From Alphaproteobacteria bacterium UBA3612 (GTDB taxonomy: Bacteria; Pseudomonadota; Alphaproteobacteria; Sphingomonadales; Sphingomonadaceae): a stretch of 64,000 nucleotides of DNA. The stretch lies in assembly GCA_002375465.1 (NCBI GenBank), contig DFLT01000003.1:248001-312000 (forward strand). The letters run 5' to 3'. The notes below the pieces were generated by a model, which was not told the origin of the DNA, did not search any database, and saw only the letters and a program-made list of their open reading frames with translations. A program made the translations under genes and the position numbers. Shown piece after piece: positions 24,519 through 33,061 of the stretch; the first letter of the stretch is position 1, and each line of letters starts with the position of its first letter.

Positions 24519-25292
24519 TCAGGTGGGGAGCGGCGGGAACGATGACAGCAGCGCCGCATCCACCAGCTGCGCCTGTCCATTGACGCCAGCGGCACGCTGA
24601 CTCAGCAGGAACAGTGCTACCTCGGCGACATGCTGCGCGGACAGCCCGCCCCGATAATCGGGATTGCTCAAGGCGTCGGCATTTTCGACCTCGTCCGAAC
24701 CGGCAAAGTCGTTCATCGGCGTCAGAACCATCCCCGGGCAGATCGCATTGACCCGCAGGTCGCGCGCCGCAAAGGCGGCGGCCGCAGAACGGACGAGCCC
24801 GACGACGCCATGCTTAGATGCCGAATAGGCCGCCGCTTCTGCAAAACCGATCATGCCTGCGGATGAAGAGGTGACGACACAGGCGCCGCCGGGGCGAAGT
24901 CGCGCCAGCGACTGTTGCAGTCCCAGGAACGTGCCGCGCAGGTTCACGCCCATCACGCGGTCGAACATGTCGTTGGTGACCTGGTCGAACGGCAAATAGG
25001 GCTGCAGCATGCCTGCATTCAAAAAGGCAAGATCAATGCCACCAAAGGCATCTTCGCCCGCGTCGAACATCCGCACATTGTCGGACTCGCTGGCGATGTC
25101 GGCACGCACAGCCAGCGCCTTGCCGCCCGCCGCCTCGATCAGAGACACGGTATGCTGCGCCGATTCCTCGTTCAGGTCGGCCACGACCACGGCATTGCCG
25201 TCGGCGGCGAGCCTCTGGCTCGCCGCCCTGCCGATTCCCGATCCGCCTCCTGTGACGAGTGCGACGCGCCCCTCGAACGCGGACGCGCTCAT
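24519..25292 (-). CDS. SDR oxidoreductase
   Basis: This is a 257-residue classical SDR. TGGGSGIGRAA is near residue 15, LNAGMLQ replaces NNAG, TSSSAG carries the serine, and YSASKHG holds Tyr and Lys. It overlaps the upstream LLM flavoenzyme by ATGA, making a two-gene leftward unit. The segment following the active site is short. Hydroxysteroid dehydrogenase activity is possible, and it may act on the same substrate as the flavoenzyme. The substrate cannot be read from sequence. Confidence 0.83.
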   Translation of the reverse strand: MSASAFEGRVALVTGGGSGIGRAASQRLAADGNAVVVADLNEESAQHTVSLIEAAGGKALAVRADIASESDNVRMFDAGEDAFGGIDLAFLNAGMLQPYLPFDQVTNDMFDRVMGVNLRGTFLGLQQSLARLRPGGACVVTSSSAGMIGFAEAAAYSASKHGVVGLVRSAAAAFAARDLRVNAICPGMVLTPMNDFAGSDEVENADALSNPDYRGGLSAQHVAEVALFLLSQRAAGVNGQAQLVDAALLSSFPPLPT

Positions 25293-26437
25293 TCGGCCGC
25301 GATCGCTTCTTGATTGGCTTCACGGAAGTGCGGGATCACCTTCTCGCCGATATTGCGGATCGTCTCCATGATCGTCTCATGCGGGATACCGCCCATCTGG
25401 AACAGGAACAGCACCTCGTCCGCGCCGGCTTCACGCAGGCGGGTAACATAACGGATGCAATCCTCCGGCGTACCATAGGCGTCCTGCGCGACGGCATAAT
25501 TGCTGGTGTGCTCGTCGCCGATCTCGATCTTCTCTTCGGACAGATAGGTGACAATTGCCTCCTTGCTCTGACCCAGCGCGGCTTCCTGCTCCTCGGCGGA
25601 CAGGTCGACCGGGGTCGGCTTCGGACCGCCCTGATACCAGTGCGCGATGGCCTCTGCGAAGAATCGCTGACCGCGCAGTCCGATACGCCGTGCCTCGTCC
25701 CGGTCGTCTAGCACGCAGGCTGCACAGAATGCCGCCAGATGCTCGGTGGGGCGATAACCTACCTGGTCCTCCGCCTTTCGGTTGGCGAACGCTTCGCGAT
25801 AGATCTTGTTCTTCTTCGCGATCTCTTCCGGACCGGAGAAGCCCAGAACCAGCGCACCAATGCCGCGGCTGCCAGCCAGCGTCAGCGTCGCTTCGCGCGT
25901 GCAGGCATAATAAAGCGGCGGATGCGGATTCTGCACCGGCTTCGGATGGATCGGGCGGCGTGGAATCTTGATATATTCCCCGTCATGCTCGATCTCGTCC
26001 TCGACCATGATCTTCGGGATCAGGTACATGCTCTCGTCGATCATCGGCTGCAGGTCGGCCAGGTCATAGCCGAATGTGCCAGCCTCCTGCTGCGTGCCGC
26101 CCTTGCCCATGCCGAAATGTACGCGGCCGCCCGAAAGAATATCCAGCGTCGCGATGCGTTCGGCGACCTTTACCGGATGGTTCATCGCCGGCGGCAGGCA
26201 GACAACGCCATGGCCGATGCCGATGGTCTTGGTGCGACCGGCGATATAGGCCAGGAACGTCTCCGGCGCGGACATGTGCGCATATTGCGTCAGTGCGGTG
26301 TGCTCGACGGCCCAGATGGTGTCAAAACCCACCTCCTCGGCCAGCATGACCTGCTCGACGATCTCCTCAAAGCAGCGAGCCTCGGCCTCGCGCGAGGTGT
26401 CCACCATCTGCGCTTCATAGATAATTGAAAATTTCAT
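25289..26437 (-). CDS. LLM-class flavin-dependent monooxygenase (luciferase-like)
   Basis: This 382-residue protein has the bacterial luciferase-like TIM-barrel wording, including FDTIWAVEHT near residue 40, RIATLDILSGGRVHFGMGKG near residue 93, and HPPLYYACT. Such enzymes use reduced FMN from a separate reductase for Baeyer-Villiger, hydroxylation or desulfurisation reactions. No reductase is adjacent. Placement between the hsa operon and an SDR suggests an oxygenation step in steroid breakdown, such as ring D or side-chain lactonisation. This is inference. The gene starts 106 nt after the end of the hsa operon and probably has its own promoter. Confidence 0.83.
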   Translation of the reverse strand: MKFSIIYEAQMVDTSREAEARCFEEIVEQVMLAEEVGFDTIWAVEHTALTQYAHMSAPETFLAYIAGRTKTIGIGHGVVCLPPAMNHPVKVAERIATLDILSGGRVHFGMGKGGTQQEAGTFGYDLADLQPMIDESMYLIPKIMVEDEIEHDGEYIKIPRRPIHPKPVQNPHPPLYYACTREATLTLAGSRGIGALVLGFSGPEEIAKKNKIYREAFANRKAEDQVGYRPTEHLAAFCAACVLDDRDEARRIGLRGQRFFAEAIAHWYQGGPKPTPVDLSAEEQEAALGQSKEAIVTYLSEEKIEIGDEHTSNYAVAQDAYGTPEDCIRYVTRLREAGADEVLFLFQMGGIPHETIMETIRNIGEKVIPHFREANQEAIAAE

Positions 26438-26543
26438 GTGTCATTCTCCTCACCATCCGGTCTCGTGCCGGTCCGGTCCCACCCTAATGGCCCCCAAGGC
26501 CCGCGCATCGTCCGTTTGGACTAGACGGGCGAACACCTCTGGT

Positions 26544-28040
26544 TCAGGCGATCTGGCGTGCCTTCGTGCCGGCTTTCGCCGCCGCCGCGCTCAGTCCCGC
26601 GCGCCGTCCAAAGAACGTGCAATCCGCCAGGCTCATGCCGGAACTATAGCCATGTCCCCATGCCGGCAGGCCCGATGTGCAGCGCCCAGCGGCGAACAGG
26701 CCCGGGATCGGCGCGCCGTCCCTGCCCCGCACCTCGCCATCGACGGAGGTGTGAAGGCCGCCCAGCGTGAAAAAGCTGAAATAGGTCGTCGCGAAATTCA
26801 GCTCCAGCGCCACGAACGGCCCCTGGTCCAGCGGGGTCAATATGGGCGCGCGTTTCCCGAACAGCGGGTCGCGGCCTTCGCGGGCATGTTCATTGTAAAG
26901 GGACATGGTCGCCGACAGCGTACCGGGCACCATTTCCAGTTCCGCCTCAACCTCTTCCCAGCTATCGCCGGTTCCTGCGATGGACATTGCGGCAAGGTCG
27001 ATCGGCTGCAGGAAATGCGCCTGATCCAGCAGCAGATAGACACGGTCGCCCAGCTGATCGACGGCATAGCGGCTCACCCTGCCGTGATAGCAATCCTCGT
27101 TGATGAAGCGCTGTCCCGCCTGGTTTACGAAAACACCGTGCGCGTGCGGTTCCGGCATGGTCCAGGGACAGGTCGTGAAGAACTGGTCCATGTGGATTGC
27201 GTCACCTCCGACACTCATCCCCAGCAGTATGCCTGAACCGTCATCCTTGTCGCCGATGGGCGAATTGATGCGAAAGGTCTCGGGGCAATAACGCCGCCGC
27301 ATCTCTTCGCTCATCACGAAGCCGCCGGTTGCCAGCACCACGCCGCTGCGGGCGCGCACGTAGCGGTCGACATTGTCGATACGCATGATGACGCCGACAA
27401 CGCAGCCTTCGTCCTTATCCTCGATCAGGGCGACCGCACGCGCATCGGGGATAACTTCCACGCCCAGTTCGCGCGCACGCCGTTCCAATATGTCGACGAA
27501 CGGGCGGCCCCCGCCCCAGCCCATATGCTGAATGACATGGCCGCGCGGCGCCGGCTTCGCGATTTCGCAGAACGGGTAGGCCGCTTCGCTGCCGGACCAG
27601 ATCAGCGTTGAATCGTCGGTCGGCTCGATGACTTTCCCGGGCAGATAATTGCCGCGATAGGGCACCCCTTGCGCTTTCAGCCAGTCAAAGTGCTTCAGCG
27701 ATTCGTGCGCATAAAGATCGCACTTTGCCTCATCCACGCATGGTCCGCCTGCGGCCTTCAGATAGGCGGCGAAATCTTCGGTCTTGTCCTCGAACCCGGC
27801 GGCACGCTGCGCATCGCTGCCGCCGCTGCCACCGACATAGATCTCTCCCCCCGACAGACCGGAGGCTCCGCCGCTGCCGGAATTACGCTCGAACAGCAGC
27901 ACGTCGGCGCCCGTGCCCGCCGCCTCGATGGAGGCGCAGGCACCGGCGGCGCCAAAGCCGACGATGGCGACATCGGTTTCATAATCCCATGCCGGCACTT
28001 CATCGACCGGACAGGGCTGGTGCAGCGAATAGCCGCTCAC
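26544..28040 (-). CDS. 3-ketosteroid Delta4-(5alpha)-dehydrogenase
   Basis: This is a 498-residue FAD flavoprotein with VGFGAAGACA at residues 27-36. Its Tyr318 (NEDCYHG), Tyr465 and Ser467 (GYSSGMSLAD) sit exactly one residue before Tyr319, Tyr466 and Ser468 of the Rhodococcus jostii Delta4-(5alpha)-KSTD as I recall that structure. This marks it as the enzyme that introduces the C4-C5 double bond into 5alpha-saturated 3-ketosteroids. It ends the hsaA-to-hsaF operon, overlapping hsaF by ATGA. A fumarate-reductase-like function is less likely given those residues. Confidence 0.82.
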   Translation of the reverse strand: MSGYSLHQPCPVDEVPAWDYETDVAIVGFGAAGACASIEAAGTGADVLLFERNSGSGGASGLSGGEIYVGGSGGSDAQRAAGFEDKTEDFAAYLKAAGGPCVDEAKCDLYAHESLKHFDWLKAQGVPYRGNYLPGKVIEPTDDSTLIWSGSEAAYPFCEIAKPAPRGHVIQHMGWGGGRPFVDILERRARELGVEVIPDARAVALIEDKDEGCVVGVIMRIDNVDRYVRARSGVVLATGGFVMSEEMRRRYCPETFRINSPIGDKDDGSGILLGMSVGGDAIHMDQFFTTCPWTMPEPHAHGVFVNQAGQRFINEDCYHGRVSRYAVDQLGDRVYLLLDQAHFLQPIDLAAMSIAGTGDSWEEVEAELEMVPGTLSATMSLYNEHAREGRDPLFGKRAPILTPLDQGPFVALELNFATTYFSFFTLGGLHTSVDGEVRGRDGAPIPGLFAAGRCTSGLPAWGHGYSSGMSLADCTFFGRRAGLSAAAAKAGTKARQIA

Positions 28041-29074
28041 GCGGCTTCCTCTCGCGCCTTTACCAGGTCCAGCGCCACGTCGACGATCATGTCCTCCTGA
28101 CCGCCCACCATTCTGCGGCGGCCCAGTTCGACGAGGATCGTGCGCGTATCCAGGCCATAATCCTCGGCGGCCTTTTCCGCATGCCGCAGAAAGCTGGAAT
28201 AAACGCCTGCATAGCCCAGCGACAGCGTTTCCCGGTCCACACGGACGGGCCGGTCCTGCAGCGGCCGCACCAGATCCTCTGCCGCATCCATCAGGGACAT
28301 CACGTCGCAGCCATGGTCCCAGCCCTTGCGGTCAACGGCGGCGATGAAGACCTCCAGCGGCGCATTGCCCGCGCCCGCGCCCATGCCGGCGAGGCTTGCG
28401 TCAATGCGCACCGCGCCCTCCTGCGCGGCGACGATCGAGTTCGCGACGCCCAGTCCCAGATTATGGTGCGCATGCATGCCGCGCTCCGTCTCGGGCTTCA
28501 GGACCTTGTCATAGGCGCGGAACCGTTCGCGCACGCCGTCCATGTCCAGCGCACCGCCACTGTCGGTCACATAGACGCAATGCGCGCCATAGCTTTCCAT
28601 CAGCACGGCCTGCTGCGCCAGCGCCTCGGCGTCGATCATGTGGCTCATCATCAGAAAGCCGGATACGTCCATGCCCAGATCGCGCGCGATGCCGATATGC
28701 TGTTTCGACACGTCTGCTTCCGTGCAATGCGTCGCAACGCGCACGGAGCGCACACCCAGATCATAGGCGCGGCGCAGTTCCTCGACCGTGCCCAGCCCCG
28801 GCAGGATCAGCGTCGTCAGAACCGCCTTGTCCAGCACTTCCGCCACGGCTTCCAGCCATTCCCAGTCGGTATGCGCGCCAAATCCATAGTTGAAGCTGGT
28901 GCCCGACAGGCCGTCGCCATGCGCGACCTCGATCGCGGCGACCCCTGCCTTGTCGAGCGCCTTGGCGATGTCGCGTACATGGTCCAGGCCGTACATGTGG
29001 CGAATAGCGTGCATGCCGTCGCGCAGCGTAACGTCCTGAATATAAAGCTTCTGGCTGTTCACATCGAAAGTCAT
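28037..29074 (-). CDS. hsaF: 4-hydroxy-2-oxovalerate/oxohexanoate aldolase
   Basis: This 345-residue class II pyruvate aldolase has TLRDGMHA, with Arg18, Asp19 and His22 of the active site, and MHAHHNLG, with metal ligands His201 and His203. The numbering matches DmpG closely. It cleaves 4-hydroxy-2-oxoacids into pyruvate and an aldehyde that is channelled to the partner acylating dehydrogenase (the next gene upstream, ATGA overlap). In steroid breakdown HsaF acts on 4-hydroxy-2-oxohexanoate from ring A, giving pyruvate and propanal. Choice of the steroid name over meta-cleavage DmpG is based on context. Confidence 0.9.
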   Translation of the reverse strand: MTFDVNSQKLYIQDVTLRDGMHAIRHMYGLDHVRDIAKALDKAGVAAIEVAHGDGLSGTSFNYGFGAHTDWEWLEAVAEVLDKAVLTTLILPGLGTVEELRRAYDLGVRSVRVATHCTEADVSKQHIGIARDLGMDVSGFLMMSHMIDAEALAQQAVLMESYGAHCVYVTDSGGALDMDGVRERFRAYDKVLKPETERGMHAHHNLGLGVANSIVAAQEGAVRIDASLAGMGAGAGNAPLEVFIAAVDRKGWDHGCDVMSLMDAAEDLVRPLQDRPVRVDRETLSLGYAGVYSSFLRHAEKAAEDYGLDTRTILVELGRRRMVGGQEDMIVDVALDLVKAREEAA

Positions 29075-30015
29075 GCCGCTACCTTCTTCCCTTCGAGGAT
29101 CCGCTCCGCCAGCAATTCGCCGGTGGCCTTTGCCGCGGCGGTCATGATGTCCAGATTGCCGGAATAGCTGGGCAGATAATCGCCTGCGCCCTCCACCTCC
29201 AGGAATATGGAGGTCTTCAGGCCGGTAAATTCGCCCTGCCCCGGAATCTTCAGTGGGTGATTGTCCCCGAACCGCTCGAACTGCACCGCCTGCTTCAGGC
29301 GATAGCCGGGAACATATTTCTGCACGCGGGCAACCATCGCCTCTACCGACGCGCGAATGGCGTCCTCATCGGCGCCTTCGGACAGGGTAAAGATGGTGTC
29401 GCGCATGATCATTGGCGGTTCGGCGGGGTTCAGAATGATGATCGCCTTGCCGCGCGTGGCGCCGCCCACCTGCTCGATGGCGCTGGCGGTCGTACGCGTG
29501 AATTCGTCGATATTGGCGCGCGTTCCCGGCCCTGCGGACCGCGAGGAGACCGACGCCACGATTTCCGCATAGTGCACGGTCGCAACCTGACTGACCGCGG
29601 CCACCATGGGAATGGTCGCCTGGCCGCCGCACGTCACCATATTGACGTTCGGCTGGTCGAGGTTCGCCTCCATATTGACCGGCGGAATCGTGAAGGGGCC
29701 AATCGCGGCCGGGGTCAGGTCGACGACCTGCTTACCGTCTGCGCGCAGCACCTCGTCATGCTTCTTGTGCGCCCCGGCGGATGTGGCATCGAATGCGATC
29801 GCGATATCCGCATAGCAGGGCAGCTTGCGCAGCCCCTCGATCCCCTCATGCGTGGTGGCGACGCCGCGTTCGCGCGCCATCGCCAGCCCCTCGGATTCCG
29901 GATCGATGCCGACGACCGCCACCAGCTCCATATTCTGCGGCGACTTCAACATCTTCATCATCAGGTCGGTGCCGATATTCCCCGATCCGATGATAGCCGC
30001 CTTTACCTTAGCCAC
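29071..30015 (-). CDS. hsaG: Acetaldehyde/propanal dehydrogenase (CoA-acylating)
   Basis: This 314-residue protein has the NAD motif GSGNIGTD at residues 10-17 and the catalytic Cys129 in MVTCGGQAT. These and the SAGPGTRANIDEF segment are characteristic of the DmpF/HsaG family. It converts the aldehyde from the aldolase to acetyl-CoA or propionyl-CoA in a channelling complex with HsaF, whose gene overlaps its stop by 4 nt. Length and all key segments are intact. It lies 12 nt downstream of hsaE. Confidence 0.92.
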   Translation of the reverse strand: MAKVKAAIIGSGNIGTDLMMKMLKSPQNMELVAVVGIDPESEGLAMARERGVATTHEGIEGLRKLPCYADIAIAFDATSAGAHKKHDEVLRADGKQVVDLTPAAIGPFTIPPVNMEANLDQPNVNMVTCGGQATIPMVAAVSQVATVHYAEIVASVSSRSAGPGTRANIDEFTRTTASAIEQVGGATRGKAIIILNPAEPPMIMRDTIFTLSEGADEDAIRASVEAMVARVQKYVPGYRLKQAVQFERFGDNHPLKIPGQGEFTGLKTSIFLEVEGAGDYLPSYSGNLDIMTAAAKATGELLAERILEGKKVAA

Positions 30016-30027
30016 ATTGCGTCTCCT

Positions 30028-30807
30028 TCATTCGAAGCGGACGGCGCAGGTGCCCACGCCCGCCAGCTCCATTTCAAACAGGTCGCCGGCACGTGCATTT
30101 TCCAGCGGCACGAGGCTCCCCGAAAGGATGACATCGCCGGCGTCCAGTGTCACGCCATAAGCGCCGAGCGTATTTGCCAGCCAGGCCACCGCAGCCAGGG
30201 GCGACCCCTGCACTGCCGAACCATAGCCCTCGCTCAGCGGCTCGCCGTTCTTGCGCACCGTCACATGCAGGCCGGGCAGGTCCAGGCCGCGCGGATCGAC
30301 CCGCGCATCGCCCAGCGCAAAGACACCACAAGAAGCATTGTCCGCAACCGTATCGACGATACCGATCTTCCAATCCGCGATGCGGCTGTCGACAATCTCG
30401 AAGCAGGGGGCAATCGACTCCGTCGCCGCCAGCACATCCTCGTTGGTGACGCCCGGGCCGTTTAGCGAATCCTTCAGGATGAAGGCGATCTCGGCCTCCG
30501 CACGCGGCTGGATAAGCCCGTGCTTCTCGATGTTGATCGTCTCGCCATCGATCCACATGCGGTCGGTCAGAAAACCGAAATCCGGTTGGTGGACGCCCAG
30601 CATGTCCTGCACGGCCTTCGACGTGACACCGATCTTCTTGCCGACGACCTTTTCGCCGTCCGCGCGGCGCCGCTCCAGTGTGCCCAGTGAAATGGCATAG
30701 GCATCGTCGATGGACAGCGAAGGGTCCACGGATACCAGCGGCGCAATGGTCGTACCCGAACGCAGCGCCTTATACAGGTTTTCTACCCACTTATCCGTAT
30801 CAGCCAT
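30028..30807 (-). CDS. hsaE: 2-hydroxypenta/hexadienoate hydratase
   Basis: This is a 259-residue member of the 2-keto-4-pentenoate hydratase/fumarylacetoacetase family. The metal-binding glutamates are in AEAEIAF (about residues 106 and 108) and CFEIVDSRI (about 139). It adds water to the 2-hydroxydienoate released by the HsaD hydrolase, giving the substrate for HsaF. It overlaps hsaD by 8 nt. In steroid pathways the substrate is 2-hydroxyhexa-2,4-dienoate. In aromatic meta-cleavage it would be the pentadienoate, and specificity is not decided by sequence. Confidence 0.9.
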   Translation of the reverse strand: MADTDKWVENLYKALRSGTTIAPLVSVDPSLSIDDAYAISLGTLERRRADGEKVVGKKIGVTSKAVQDMLGVHQPDFGFLTDRMWIDGETINIEKHGLIQPRAEAEIAFILKDSLNGPGVTNEDVLAATESIAPCFEIVDSRIADWKIGIVDTVADNASCGVFALGDARVDPRGLDLPGLHVTVRKNGEPLSEGYGSAVQGSPLAAVAWLANTLGAYGVTLDAGDVILSGSLVPLENARAGDLFEMELAGVGTCAVRFE

Positions 30808-31615
30808 CGATAAATGCCAGACTATACCGGTTGAACTCCGCCGAGCGTTCGACCTGAACCCAGTGGCCGACCTTGTTGAAGGTCATGAAGCGCACGTCCT
30901 CGCACGCATCGAGGAACCGCTGCGCGCCACTTGCCGGACAGAATTCGTCCTGCAGTCCCCAGAAACCCAGGATGGGCATATCCAGCTCGCCCAGGCGCGG
31001 CGCCAGATTGGGTGTCTTCATACGCGACAGCACATCCTTCGGCTGGGTACGCGCGACCGCATAGCGCTCGGCGACCAGTTCGTCGGTGATGACTGAGGGA
31101 TCGTAGACCAGATTGGATACCAGTTTGCGCTGATCGTCCTCGGTGAAGTCGGGACTGGTGAAATCGCCCACCATCTTGCTGATGCCGGGCATCGCGAAAT
31201 ATACCGGCAATTCCTCGATGCAGCCCGGTGCCATCACCACCATCTTGGTAACGAAACCGGGATGGTCGAACGCGATCTGCATGGCGATGCCCCCGCCCAG
31301 CGAATTGCCCACCAGAACGGCGGACTCCACTCCTGCGGCCGCCAGCGCCTCGTAGACACTGCTCGCAAACAGATCGAGCGTGTAGTCGATCCCTTCCGGC
31401 TTCGACGACTCTCCATAGCCAATCAGGTCGGGCAGCAATACGCGATGCCCCGCCGCCGCAAAGGCGTCGACATTGGTACGGAAATTGGACGCGCCCGAAG
31501 CGCCCGGGCCGCTTCCGTGCAGGAAGACGATAGGCGTCCCCTCGCCCTTTTCCGCGATACTGATCTCATAGCCATTCGCCACGGAATAGCTCTTGCGGCG
31601 CAAATCCTGCGTCAT
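30800..31615 (-). CDS. hsaD: Meta-cleavage product hydrolase (4,9-DSHA hydrolase)
   Basis: The start chosen is ATG 31615, five bases after GGAGG, giving 271 residues. A TTG start at 31636 is less likely. The oxyanion loop HGSGPGASG at residues 33-41 is diagnostic of carbon-carbon bond hydrolases of the BphD/HsaD type. The triad is Ser105 in GNSLGG, Asp223 in GLQDEFC and His251 in GHWVQVE. It splits the ring A meta-cleavage product into the ring C/D acid and 2-hydroxyhexadienoate. The dioxygenase that makes its substrate is not in this window. It lies 24 nt downstream of hsaA. Confidence 0.9.
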   Translation of the reverse strand: MTQDLRRKSYSVANGYEISIAEKGEGTPIVFLHGSGPGASGASNFRTNVDAFAAAGHRVLLPDLIGYGESSKPEGIDYTLDLFASSVYEALAAAGVESAVLVGNSLGGGIAMQIAFDHPGFVTKMVVMAPGCIEELPVYFAMPGISKMVGDFTSPDFTEDDQRKLVSNLVYDPSVITDELVAERYAVARTQPKDVLSRMKTPNLAPRLGELDMPILGFWGLQDEFCPASGAQRFLDACEDVRFMTFNKVGHWVQVERSAEFNRYSLAFIDG

Positions 31616-31639
31616 TCCATCCTCCACTTTTTCCAAGAA

Positions 31640-32842
31640 TTACAGGAACAGGAAGGAAGGCGGCTCGCCCATCAGCCCGTTCACCAGGTCTGCGGCCATA
31701 TTATTTGGATCGTTCGCCACATGGGCGCGCGCCGCATTCAGGTCCAGCCAGGGCTGAACGATCGGGCTCGACATATAGATGGCCCGTCCGCCCAGCAGTG
31801 GCAGCAGTTCGTCGACCAGCTCAGCAGAGCGGCGCACGACGGTCGAGGAATGATAGCGATAGGTCGCGCGCTCATCCAGCGTTAGCTCGTCGCCACGCTC
31901 CGCCTTGTCCATCATCGTGTCAAAGCTTGTCGCCAGCATCAATTCCATCTCGGCAACCTGGGCATGCGCGCGCGCAATGGCCGCCATCAATATGGGGTCG
32001 GCCTTGGACGCCTTGCCGGTATTCGTGGAAATGCGGCTCTGGGCGATTTCCACCGCTGCCTTTACCGCCGCGTGCGCGCCGCCAAGAGCAGCTGTCGAGA
32101 CGGAGCGGACGAACACCTGCGCCCATGGCAAGCTATACAGCGGCCCGTCATTCTCCTTCTGACCGGGATTCTGGCACATGAAGCCGTCGCTTGCCTTGTG
32201 GGTGCGATAATCCGGAACGAAGGCATTATCCACGACGACATCGTGACTGCCGGTGCCCTGCAGACCGAACGTTTCCCATGTTTCATCGATCTGATAGTCG
32301 GACCGCGGCACCAGAAACGTGCGCATGTCCGGCGGGTTGCCCTCTTCGGTAGGAACCATCGCGCCCAGCAACACCCAGTCGCAATGCTGCGATCCGCTGG
32401 AAAAGCCCCAGCGGCCGGACAGGCGGAATCCGCCGTCGACATGCTCGACCTTGCCGACCGGCTGATAGGAGGAGGACACCAGGACGCTATTGTCCTCGCC
32501 CCACACATCCTGCTGCGCCTGATCGTGGAACAGCGCCATCTCATAGGGGTGGCAGCCTACGACGCCGTAAACCCAGCCGGTGGACATGCAGCCTTCTGCA
32601 AGAAGCTTCTGCACGTCGAAGAAAACATTCGGGTGCATTTCATAGCCACCCCAACGCCGCGGCTGAAGGATGCGGAAGAAACCGGCCTCCTTCATCTCGG
32701 CAATGGTCTCTTCAGGAATTTTCCGGTCCGCCAGCGCCTTTGCAGCGCGGGCCTTCAGGGTCGGAATCATTTCGCGTGCGCGTTCCACCAGCTCGTCGCG
32801 TGTTGGCTCCGTCGCATCAACCTTTTTCAGCGCCATCCCCAT
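31640..32842 (-). CDS. hsaA: HsaA-like flavin-dependent 3-HSA monooxygenase
   Basis: The start chosen is ATG 32842, seven bases after GGAG, giving 400 residues. ATG 32848 and 32836 are nearby alternatives. The protein belongs to the acyl-CoA-dehydrogenase-fold hydroxylases and closely follows mycobacterial HsaA: GFFRILQPRRWGG, STGWVYGVVG, VWGEDNSVLVSSSY and WGFSSGSQHCDW in order, then GTGSHDVVV and the C-terminal AHVANDP with His374. HsaA hydroxylates 3-HSA (3-hydroxy-9,10-seco-androstatrienedione) next to its phenol using reduced flavin from HsaB. No hsaB reductase is nearby, so the donor must be encoded elsewhere. It leads the leftward operon and is divergent from the TonB receptor. Confidence 0.87.
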   Translation of the reverse strand: MGMALKKVDATEPTRDELVERAREMIPTLKARAAKALADRKIPEETIAEMKEAGFFRILQPRRWGGYEMHPNVFFDVQKLLAEGCMSTGWVYGVVGCHPYEMALFHDQAQQDVWGEDNSVLVSSSYQPVGKVEHVDGGFRLSGRWGFSSGSQHCDWVLLGAMVPTEEGNPPDMRTFLVPRSDYQIDETWETFGLQGTGSHDVVVDNAFVPDYRTHKASDGFMCQNPGQKENDGPLYSLPWAQVFVRSVSTAALGGAHAAVKAAVEIAQSRISTNTGKASKADPILMAAIARAHAQVAEMELMLATSFDTMMDKAERGDELTLDERATYRYHSSTVVRRSAELVDELLPLLGGRAIYMSSPIVQPWLDLNAARAHVANDPNNMAADLVNGLMGEPPSFLFL

Positions 32843-33061
32843 CGTCATTCTCCATTTTTCAGCAGCCGTGCCGGCCCTTCCGTGGCCGATCTCAAACTCA
32901 CCGAATTCGTAAGATGAGCTAAGGTTTACTACGCAAATCGTCAACCAGCTATCGGCAATTCGCCGATTGCAGAGTGATGGATGAGCGGCTAGGCTCTTTC
33001 GTAGTGAATTACCGGTGCGGCGAAAGACCGACGGAATTCCTAGTGAGGGAGGGGAATTAGA
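32843..33061. promoter_or_regulatory. Divergent control region, hsa operon and TonB receptor operon
   Basis: These 219 bases hold TTACTACGCAAA at 32926-32937, identical to 18780-18791, and extend to ACGCAAATCG, shared with 20563-20572. A related inverse copy (TTTCGTAGTGAA, 32998-33009) lies about 60 bases away. An inverted repeat ATCGGC-AATTC-GCCGAT covers 32951-32967. A GGGAGGGGAA ribosome site precedes the receptor ATG. The region probably holds two divergent promoters under shared control. Confidence 0.55.

Noticed and set aside
27725..29167. 480-residue open frame on the plus strand
   Set aside because: It is antisense to the KSTD and hsaF, both with complete active sites; Arg/His-rich low-complexity translation.
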